Origin: Thermoplasmata archaeon
GTDB lineage: Archaea > Thermoplasmatota > Thermoplasmata > Thermoplasmatales > Thermoplasmataceae
NCBI GenBank assembly: GCA_021797265.1
Contig: JAJZZZ010000084.1
Coordinates: 1 to 6,474, forward strand
Length of the DNA: 6,474 nt
Direction: 5' to 3'
This document shows, piece after piece, positions 1 through 5,254 of this stretch (position 1 is its first letter; the number at the start of each line of letters is the position of its first letter). The notes under the pieces are model-generated. The model saw only the letters and a program-made list of their open reading frames with translations. It was not told the DNA's origin and ran no database searches. The translations under genes were made by a program, and so were the position numbers.

Positions 1-796
1 TCAGAAATACCTCCTGTCTGTTTACGCCGTCATGAAGGCCCATGGCCGGAAGGAATACAGCCACTATGCATATGGAGAGATAAAGCAGGGATTGTATGGC
101 TATGTATGGGATCATGATCTTTCTGTTCGTGATCATATCCAGGGATTTGATTGGCTCAAATGATGTCCGAATCATCTGGCGTATTGGCCTGGGCGATGGT
201 GAAATGCTTGATCGTGTACCGCTGGTGATACGGTACATCAGAACCAGAAATCCGGCAAGTAGCGCTATAACGGACATAATGCCGTACAGTTCTCCAACAC
301 TGCCGCCAACGAATAAGGCTGCGAATATCAGCACAATGAATATTCCAGTGTTTGGAATTATATCCTGGCTGTACATGTTCCTCATGGGTTCCATGTTTCT
401 GAGGCCTTTCGCTCTGCTGGCATTCTTGGAAGATCTGTACGCCGCTACTGCAAGCGAAAGCACCACAAATGCAAGTATAATTCCCACAACATTCTTGACG
501 GTGAACAGCAGACTCATAGATATCCCCGTAAGGAGAAGCCCGATTGTGGGAAGAAGATCGCTCCTGGCTCTATCGCTGTAGAAGCGCAGAGGAAGCCTTA
601 TGAGAACCGCAGAAAGAACTGCGATTGAATAGATCAGCCCAAGGTAAAAGAGAGGTATATGATTCTCGCGAAGGAAGAACGGAAGCGATATCCAGATGAA
701 TGATGTAAATCCTGATATTAGAAATGAAGTGCCCATCCTGATGGCGTCATCAATCCTGATGTTCCGGAACATATCGCCGAAGGTTTCCTCTGACAA
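1..796 (-). CDS. MFS-like multi-pass membrane transporter, N-terminal part (runs off the left edge)
   Basis: Reading the minus strand from a TTG at 796-794 gives 265 open codons to the window edge with no stop, so the C-terminus is missing. The protein starts with a charged stretch (MSEETFGDMFRNIRIDDAIR) and is then dominated by hydrophobic segments at about residues 22-42, 49-68, 82-100, 102-120, 151-167, 170-188 and 228-250. A short loop between helices 2 and 3 (RLPLRFYSDRARSD, about 67-80) resembles the major facilitator motif A (G-x-x-x-D-R-x-G-R-R), which suggests an MFS transporter; the substrate cannot be read from the sequence. A longer polar loop at about 189-227 fits the central loop between the two six-helix halves. 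No ATG lies between the in-frame stop TAG upstream and codon 9, and a TATA-like box 30-odd bases upstream of the TTG supports it; ATG at codon 9 is the alternative start. The family call is moderate, the coding call strong. Confidence 0.75.
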   Translation of the reverse strand, partial: MSEETFGDMFRNIRIDDAIRMGTSFLISGFTSFIWISLPFFLRENHIPLFYLGLIYSIAVLSAVLIRLPLRFYSDRARSDLLPTIGLLLTGISMSLLFTVKNVVGIILAFVVLSLAVAAYRSSKNASRAKGLRNMEPMRNMYSQDIIPNTGIFIVLIFAALFVGGSVGELYGIMSVIALLAGFLVLMYRITSGTRSSISPSPRPIRQMIRTSFEPIKSLDMITNRKIMIPYIAIQSLLYLSICIVAVFLPAMGLHDGVNRQEVFL

Positions 797-826
797 GTAA
801 ATCTCTAGCTATAATCTATACTATGT

Positions 827-834
827 TATTTATA
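827..834 (-). promoter_or_regulatory. TATA box for the left-edge transporter
   Basis: The minus strand reads TATAAATA here, about 34 bases from box centre to the TTG at 796. Archaeal transcription starts about 25 bases past the box, so the transcript would have a leader of only a few bases. This fits a non-ATG start read with almost no leader. Confidence 0.5.
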
Positions 835-1055
835 CTTCTTGCCTTTGAATGCGAAATTTACAATCACCTGAGAAACGGTAAGAAAACCCTTTCGAATCTG
901 GGTTTACAGACGTGGCATGGCCTAATGGCAGGCAAAAGAACTTCTCGTCTTTTCAACTGGCTTCAGAGCCTCGCGCAAGATGCCATATTAACTGCTTCTG
1001 GAATATACATATCAAGGAAGGATGGGATCTCAATACGATTTGCGTTCCAAGAAAG

Positions 1056-1081
1056 ACTTGATTCAATGAAATCAAGTTTTT
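1056..1081 (+). terminator. Hairpin followed by T tract
   Basis: ACTTGATT at 1056-1063 pairs perfectly with AATCAAGT at 1070-1077 around a six-base loop, and five T residues follow (1077-1081). The shape is like an intrinsic terminator on the plus strand, although the stem is A/T-rich and archaeal termination depends mainly on the T tract. No clear gene upstream on this strand needs it. Confidence 0.3.
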
Positions 1082-1126
1082 AGTTCAGGGTCAGGTAGAA
1101 TGTGCTTCTGTTCCCAATGTGAAATA

Positions 1127-1135
1127 TTATATAAA
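1127..1135 (+). promoter_or_regulatory. TATA box of the tRNA-Phe gene
   Basis: TTATATAAA lies with its centre 25 bases before the first base of the tRNA, the standard archaeal spacing. A purine-rich GAAA stretch just upstream could serve as the TFB recognition element. Confidence 0.65.
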
Positions 1136-1155
1136 CTGAGACCATAAGCTGTCAA

Positions 1156-1228
1156 GCCGTGATAGCTCAGTAGGGAGAGCGCCAGACTGAAGATCTGGAG
1201 GTCGCTGGTTCAATCCCGGCTCACGGCA
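1156..1228 (+). tRNA. tRNA-Phe (anticodon GAA)
   Basis: This is a complete 73-base cloverleaf. The acceptor stem is GCCGTGA pairing with TCACGGC, followed by discriminator A. The D arm is GCTC/GAGC. The anticodon stem CCAGA/TCTGG encloses the seven-base loop CTGAAGA, whose middle three bases GAA read phenylalanine codons. The T arm is GCTGG/CCGGC with one G-T pair and the loop TTCAATC. No intron interrupts it, and no CCA tail is encoded, since ATTTTAC follows; the tail would be added by the CCA-adding enzyme. A short T run right after the gene could end transcription. Confidence 0.96.
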
Positions 1229-1354
1229 TTTTACTATGGTCGGTGAATCTGGCGTTCATCTATAAAAACATTTGATCATTTAGTAACGCTAAGAGAAGAA
1301 ACTCATCATTTCCAAAACAAATTCCAGACAGATTCCGATTTTAATGTTTTCAGG

Positions 1355-2620
1355 TCATCCTGAATCATTCCCTGGCAGCGGAATTTTTGATCTGTAGATA
1401 ATCAGGTTTATGAGCATACCAAGGAACGACAATCCCAGCATTATCAGAAAAATTCCGTTCCAGCCAAGATCTGAAAGCAACGATGATGTCACCAGGGGGC
1501 CAATGGCATCAGCGGAGTTAGAAATAAGTCCCATCCCAAAGGCTCCTGCGCTCACTATAGCCAGCGGGAAGATGTTGCCTGGAAGAGCCCAGTAGTTAGG
1601 TGGAAACATCATGAGAAATCCATTTACAACGGCGGCCAGAAGAAGATAATAGAAGGATAATCTTCCAGTTGTTATCATAAGAACTATTCCAAGTGCCATC
1701 AGTATATCCGCTACGGTCATTATTACCAGCCTGGATTTCAGTATCTCTCTGTTGGAAGACCTCTTTCCAGCTATTCTGTCGCCAAGCACTGCTCCCACAA
1801 AGGCAGCTATAAATCCAGATATTCCCCATCCAATGATGAGCGTGCCTGTCTGGGAAACTGAATAGCCCAGATGATAAGAGTAAGTGGAAAGATAACCTCC
1901 AACGCTGAACAGAACCCAGCTCAGGGGAAGCTGTGCAAGTCCCATTAAAATGACCATTGGATCCTTCCAGACGCTTTTGTGCTTTGCCTTCTCCGCCTGT
2001 ATGATCTCCTGCCTCTGTGCAGATGAATCCTTTGCAAATATGAAATATATGAGTGCTCCAGCCACCATGATTATTCCAGTTATGTAGTAAGATTCCTGCC
2101 AGCTCAATGACGTCAGGACTCCGGAAAGGATACCACCGGCGGCACTTCCAAGTGATATGGCACCCAGGGTGAATGCCAGTGATCTTGCCCTTTCGCCGGG
2201 TGGAAACCATCCCTCCAGCTGTATGGAAAAAAGAGCAAGCATCATAATCATCAGGCCCTGGAAGAACCGGAGTGCCACCAGCACATACAGTACATGAAAG
2301 ACTGGTATCAGGAACTGTGGCACAATGAGGAACAGTTGGGCCACCAGCACCCCTGTCTTCAGCCTGGCATCAAAGATACCTCCCTGCCCAAGGAAGAACG
2401 CTGCAAACAATCCAATGGAAAATGCATCTATGCCAAGTACCGACAGGACAACCGGAGTAACACCGAATGTTGAAGCCATCCTGCCGGAGAGGATTCCAAA
2501 GGATGTGAGGGAAATGAAGCTTGTCGTCATTAGCAGGCCGGCTATTGCAGCCATTACCCATCTGTACCGAGACATTGCAGACTGATCTTTCCTGTTTGCT
2601 GATGACAATATTATTTGCAT
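1355..2620 (-). CDS. Major facilitator superfamily transporter
   Basis: The protein has 421 residues if started at the first ATG, a usual size for 12-helix MFS carriers. These are secondary transporters that move small organic solutes across the cytoplasmic membrane using ion gradients. Hydrophobic segments repeat along the whole length, with a charged cytoplasmic loop at about 197-220 dividing the two halves. Family marks include RFFQGL at 118-123 (motif B in helix 4), a following EGWFPPGERARS at 136-147 that is common in anion/organic-acid type MFS carriers, and GDRIAGKRSSNRE at 280-292, a motif A copy in the second half. The loop 2-3 copy of motif A (FLGQGGIFDARLKTG) is degenerate. The substrate is unknown. 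The start is uncertain: a TATA box centred only 14 bases from this ATG would place transcription start near 2608, favouring TTG at codon 5 (2608) or ATG at codon 16 (2575), just before the first helix. It diverges from the nuclease-helicase gene. Confidence 0.92.
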   Translation of the reverse strand: MQIILSSANRKDQSAMSRYRWVMAAIAGLLMTTSFISLTSFGILSGRMASTFGVTPVVLSVLGIDAFSIGLFAAFFLGQGGIFDARLKTGVLVAQLFLIVPQFLIPVFHVLYVLVALRFFQGLMIMMLALFSIQLEGWFPPGERARSLAFTLGAISLGSAAGGILSGVLTSLSWQESYYITGIIMVAGALIYFIFAKDSSAQRQEIIQAEKAKHKSVWKDPMVILMGLAQLPLSWVLFSVGGYLSTYSYHLGYSVSQTGTLIIGWGISGFIAAFVGAVLGDRIAGKRSSNREILKSRLVIMTVADILMALGIVLMITTGRLSFYYLLLAAVVNGFLMMFPPNYWALPGNIFPLAIVSAGAFGMGLISNSADAIGPLVTSSLLSDLGWNGIFLIMLGLSFLGMLINLIIYRSKIPLPGNDSG

Positions 2621-2629
2621 AGCCCTGAG

Positions 2630-2638
2630 TTATTTAAC
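2630..2638 (-). promoter_or_regulatory. TATA box of the MFS transporter
   Basis: The minus strand reads GTTAAATAA. Its centre is about 14 bases from the first ATG (2620), about 26 from an in-frame TTG (2608) and about 59 from the second ATG (2575). The normal archaeal spacing therefore argues against the first ATG being translated from this promoter. Confidence 0.4.
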
Positions 2639-2747
2639 GTTTGCAGCAGAAACCTGGAAAGAGGCTTGGTAAGCATTGATGGGTCACAAAGATAGATAGA
2701 TGCCAACCTCTGCTGCCAGCCTGTGCATCGGATACATCCAAATACAT

Positions 2748-2756
2748 CTTTTATAG
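2748..2756 (+). promoter_or_regulatory. Upstream TATA box of the nuclease-helicase gene
   Basis: CTTTTATAG includes the archaeal core TTTATA and is preceded by an AAATACA stretch that could be a TFB recognition element. Transcription would start near 2778-2780, giving a leader of about 40 bases before the ATG at 2820. That leader would contain the nine-codon frame at 2783-2812. Confidence 0.4.
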
Positions 2757-2788
2757 ATCAGGAACCATCCTTGGTCCCCGGGATGAAA

Positions 2789-2797
2789 GAATTATAT
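2789..2797 (+). promoter_or_regulatory. Proximal TATA-like box of the nuclease-helicase gene
   Basis: GAATTATAT is centred about 26-27 bases before the ATG at 2820, the spacing expected for a leaderless transcript. There is no Shine-Dalgarno sequence in front of this ATG, which agrees with a leaderless start. It is an alternative to, or works besides, the better-matching box at 2748-2756. Confidence 0.35.
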
Positions 2798-2819
2798 TGG
2801 TTGGTCTCTTAATTCCCGG

Positions 2820-4580
2820 ATGGAAGATTCTTTTTCAAGCTGCCTGTATTACACTGAAAGTTTCCAGACTGACCCCACGGAAGACATACTTGGCAGGCTG
2901 AACAGGAACTATGAACGAATTGCCAGAGAACGCCCTGATGCTTACCTCCGCGGTTCCTGGGCAGGTTCACTGAATGTCATGAAAATGGTTGTTCCAGACG
3001 GCGTGCCTGTCGCCATGGAGTATATTTTTCCAGTGGGAAATGAGAGGGTCGACTACCTGGTTATTGGAAAGAAAGATGTCGTTATTGTTGAAACAAAGGG
3101 CTGGAGAACCTACAGGCAGGTGGACAGACTTGTGGCCGAAACTGATCTGGGACCGCAGCCAGTACCCTGTTATCAGTCCTCAAACTATCTGTACAAGTTC
3201 AAGAACTTCCATACCGCTTCACAGAACTTCAACTTCCGGGACGTGGTATTCATGTACCATACAACAGATGGAAACGACTGCACCATATACTATGAACCCA
3301 GAGACTTTTCAGCTGTAATGGAACCCATAATAAAGGATAAGGGCTCCAGAAAGGAGGCAGACCTCATACTGAAGGGCAGGTTCTCTGTCAACAGCACCCT
3401 CATTGATTTCATATCAAAACACAAGCAGGAAATCATGTCGGATCCACTGAAGGCATTCTCTGTCGTGGGTTATGGCCTTTCCGGTGATCAGGCGAAGGTG
3501 CTGAGTTCAGTCCTGGAATCCATGAAATCCGGGAGGAAGACCATTTTCCTCATCAGGGGAAAAATGGGTTCGGGCAAAACGCTTGTGGCCCTCAACATAA
3601 TTCTTGAGGCCACCAGAATGGGATACTTCGGCCTGATATCATACAGAAACAACCGGCTTATTAATACAATGAGGCGTGCTGTTCCAGCCCAGATAAGGCC
3701 CCTGATCAGGTTCTATTCCACGGGACCTTTGCGAAACAACGGCATTGGTGAGCCGGGCTTCCGTGTGGAGGACCTGTGGAAACCACTTGATTTCATAGTT
3801 TTTGATGAAGCCCAGAGAATGTCTGAGAGTGTCATAGACCTCTCCATGACCAGATCAAGAGTTGGAATATATTTCTATGATGAGAACCAGATCCTGGTGG
3901 GTGGGGAATCTGGAACAAGGGAAAACTTCCTTAAATATGCAGCTAAAAATGGAGCAGAGATACGTGAACTTACACTGAATTCTGTCTTCAGAAACATTGG
4001 GGGCGAACGGTATTCCGGATTTGTTGAAGACCTCATTGGTAATGCCTCCCCTGAAATTCCAGACGGATATGATTTCAGGATTTTTGGCGACATGGAGGAA
4101 ATGATCCATGCTCTGGAAGAGATTCACAGGAAAAACAAGGTGGCCCTTGTGGCATCCTTCACAGAATCAGACGGAAGAAAGGAGAAGTTGCGTTTTAGGA
4201 ACCCGGACATAAGCTGGCTGATGGACGAAACTACCGAGTATCCCCAGTACTGGATTGAGGGAAGAGATGCCCTGAAAAAGTGCGCGTCAGTCTATGGTGC
4301 GCAGGGATTTGAAGCAGATTACGCAGGAGTCATTTGGGGAAAGGATCTGATATGGCGAAATGATTCCTGGGCCATAGATCCTGGCGCAGTAATGGATAAC
4401 GTAGGAGGAAGGAATTCCCTCAGGAGTGTGGCTATGCGTGATCCTGCCAGCGGCCTTTCCCTGCTGAAGAACCGCTACAGAATTATGCTCACACGTGGCA
4501 TCGAGGGAACGTTTGTACTCGTGGAGGATAAGAGAACTCTTGAACACCTCATGGAAACCGTGAGTGCCAGAGTTAGCTGA
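2820..4580 (+). CDS. PD-(D/E)XK-like nuclease fused to DUF2075/Schlafen-type SF1 helicase
   Basis: This 586-residue soluble protein has two parts. Residues about 60-130 look like a PD-(D/E)XK nuclease core: E67, then ERVDYLVIG with D78, then the strand DVVIVETKGW with E91-T92-K93, and a later Q119 in YQSSNYLYKF, a motif seen in NERD/Cas4-like nucleases. Residues about 220-575 form a superfamily 1-like helicase of the DUF2075 (Schlafen group 3) kind. Walker A is GKMGSGKT (247-254), followed by SYRNNRLINTMRRAV (274-288). Walker B is DFIVFDEAQRM (324-334), with YFYDENQIL (351-359) next and a conserved-looking LNSVFRN (386-392). The late motifs are VYGAQGFEADYAGVIWG (491-507) and YRIMLTRGIEGTF (553-565), whose Arg fits the arginine finger. 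All ATP-site residues appear intact, so activity is likely. The role is inferred: such fusions are suspected in defence or nucleic-acid processing. The ATG is supported by promoter spacing. The gene is monocistronic, divergent from the transporter and convergent with the VOC gene 22 bases away. Confidence 0.9.
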   Translation: MEDSFSSCLYYTESFQTDPTEDILGRLNRNYERIARERPDAYLRGSWAGSLNVMKMVVPDGVPVAMEYIFPVGNERVDYLVIGKKDVVIVETKGWRTYRQVDRLVAETDLGPQPVPCYQSSNYLYKFKNFHTASQNFNFRDVVFMYHTTDGNDCTIYYEPRDFSAVMEPIIKDKGSRKEADLILKGRFSVNSTLIDFISKHKQEIMSDPLKAFSVVGYGLSGDQAKVLSSVLESMKSGRKTIFLIRGKMGSGKTLVALNIILEATRMGYFGLISYRNNRLINTMRRAVPAQIRPLIRFYSTGPLRNNGIGEPGFRVEDLWKPLDFIVFDEAQRMSESVIDLSMTRSRVGIYFYDENQILVGGESGTRENFLKYAAKNGAEIRELTLNSVFRNIGGERYSGFVEDLIGNASPEIPDGYDFRIFGDMEEMIHALEEIHRKNKVALVASFTESDGRKEKLRFRNPDISWLMDETTEYPQYWIEGRDALKKCASVYGAQGFEADYAGVIWGKDLIWRNDSWAIDPGAVMDNVGGRNSLRSVAMRDPASGLSLLKNRYRIMLTRGIEGTFVLVEDKRTLEHLMETVSARVS

Positions 4581-4602
4581 ACGCCATCTCAGTGTCCTGA
4601 AT

Positions 4603-4956
4603 TCAGCTGTGATTAGCTTCCCTGAGACCCCAGACATTGCCGAAGAGATCAGTCACCTGGCACACCCTGGAACCATCTGATCCATTTATGGGATCCCTGT
4701 AGAGGCATCCTCCCAGCGACAGAAAATCCACTATGGCTGTTTCGAGATCTTTCACATCCCAGTACGCTACGCTGCCAGCGGTTCCCGGTCCTGTCTTCTT
4801 ATCGGCAATATGCAACCCGAGTTCCGTGTTTCCTATCCTGAATTTTGAGAAGTTTTCCGAAATGAAAACCGGATTAAGGCCGGTCAGGTCCTGTATCCAC
4901 CAGGTTGCCTCCCTGACATCCCTGACAAAGAATGTGACCTCAGAGACGCCAATCAT
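4603..4956 (-). CDS. VOC/glyoxalase-fold protein
   Basis: This encodes 117 residues from ATG 4956, the usual size of a single-chain vicinal oxygen chelate protein (glyoxalase I, fosfomycin/bleomycin resistance, extradiol dioxygenase superfamily). The two beta-alpha-beta-beta-beta modules are recognisable: SEVTFFVRDVREATWWIQD (5-23) opens the first and GSVAYWDVKDLETAIVDFL (61-79) the second, with NTELGLH (43-49) and DLFGNVWGLRE (103-113) as the closing strands. The four metal-ligand positions seem to be E6, E45, S62 and E113, so the usual histidines are absent and metal binding is uncertain. The frame can be extended to GTG 4995, which would add a 13-residue tail; ATG 4956 sits right before the first strand and is preferred. 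The substrate is unknown. It lies 63 bases after the small membrane protein gene on the same strand and may share its transcript. Confidence 0.85.
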   Translation of the reverse strand: MIGVSEVTFFVRDVREATWWIQDLTGLNPVFISENFSKFRIGNTELGLHIADKKTGPGTAGSVAYWDVKDLETAIVDFLSLGGCLYRDPINGSDGSRVCQVTDLFGNVWGLREANHS

Positions 4957-4996
4957 GTTAGATTTCTGGAGTTTTATCAACTGAGCCCTCCACACT

Positions 4997-5004
4997 GTAT
5001 ATTG
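4997..5004 (-). promoter_or_regulatory. Possible TATA box of the VOC gene
   Basis: The minus strand reads CAATATAC here, and transcription would start near 4975, about 18 bases before ATG 4956. A second A/T-rich box, GATAAAAC at 4978-4971, is too near the ATG for normal spacing. If neither is used, the gene is read from the upstream small-protein promoter. Confidence 0.3.
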
Positions 5005-5019
5005 AGCCCACCCGGAGCA

Positions 5020-5196
5020 CTAAACCGGTGCAACTGCTATGGCATGTATGGCCAGCAGGTAAACAAGGGTTATCATCACTGCGTACATGACGCCTATGAG
5101 CACGACGATGGATATCTTCTGCATATCAGTGGGATCCGGTGCACTGCTGTACACTTTCTTCTCCCATTTCTTGATCTCATCCTCTTGATCAGTCAT
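5020..5196 (-). CDS. Small single-pass membrane protein, unknown function
   Basis: ATG at 5196-5194 opens a 58-codon frame ending in TAG. The product starts with a charged soluble segment (MTDQEDEIKKWEKKVYSS, 1-18) followed by a proline-containing linker, and then one long hydrophobic segment (about 28-54, from KISIVVLIGVMYAV through YLLAIHAIAV) that reaches nearly to the C-terminus. This is the pattern of a tail-type or N-in single-pass membrane protein, such as a small accessory subunit of a membrane complex. I do not recognise a family. Coding is supported by codon choice like the neighbours, by the clean division into a charged head and one helix, and by a TATA box (5225-5234) at good distance. 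The start has no Shine-Dalgarno sequence close by. It follows the GH15 gene by 58 bases on the same strand. Confidence 0.72.
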   Translation of the reverse strand: MTDQEDEIKKWEKKVYSSAPDPTDMQKISIVVLIGVMYAVMITLVYLLAIHAIAVAPV

Positions 5197-5224
5197 TACT
5201 TTTCCATATCCCTTCTTACAATAT

Positions 5225-5234
5225 CTTATTTATC
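5225..5234 (-). promoter_or_regulatory. TATA box of the small membrane protein gene
   Basis: The minus strand reads GATAAATAAG, centred 33 bases before ATG 5196. The transcript would begin near 5203 with a leader of only about seven bases. The box lies just after the stop codon of the GH15 gene, so the small gene can be expressed separately from it. Confidence 0.55.
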
Positions 5235-5254
5235 GTTCACAAGATTTTCTCAGA

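Larger units (their letters stand above)
797..1155. other. Intergenic region without a convincing gene
   Basis: This 359-base stretch holds the promoter of the left-edge transporter, a hairpin with a T tract near 1056-1081, and the tRNA promoter. An open frame on the plus strand (823-1083, 86 codons) has a start that overlaps the transporter's TATA box. It uses codons that are scarce in the neighbouring genes (TTA, CTA, CGT, CGA) and matches no family I recognise. On the minus strand a short protein-like open stretch (about 1080-965, ending in a TAG) is also visible, but it has no clear start. The region may be a decayed gene, a small RNA locus or plain spacer. Confidence 0.4.

Noticed and set aside
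96..581. 161-codon open frame on the plus strand
   Set aside because: It is antisense to the left-edge transporter, whose minus-strand frame gives regular membrane helices over the same bases; the plus frame has no promoter or recognisable motif.
823..1083. 86-codon open frame on the plus strand as a gene
   Set aside because: The start overlaps the TATA box of the opposite gene, codon use differs from neighbours, no box sits at a good distance and no family is recognised. It is kept only as a remark in the intergenic entry.
1596..2210. 204-codon open frame on the minus strand
   Set aside because: It lies in another frame of the MFS transporter; the product is rich in Trp, Cys and His with no helices, as expected from an out-of-frame reading.
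2688..2702. Short GATA repeat (AGATAGATAGATG) in the divergent intergenic region
   Set aside because: About three units only, with no symmetry; too short to call an operator or a microsatellite.
4287..4637. 116-codon open frame on the minus strand
   Set aside because: It is antisense to the helicase C-terminus, which carries conserved motifs over this stretch.
4911..4928. Tandem TCCCTGACA repeat
   Set aside because: It is two copies inside the VOC coding region and simply encodes the VRDVRE stretch of the first module.
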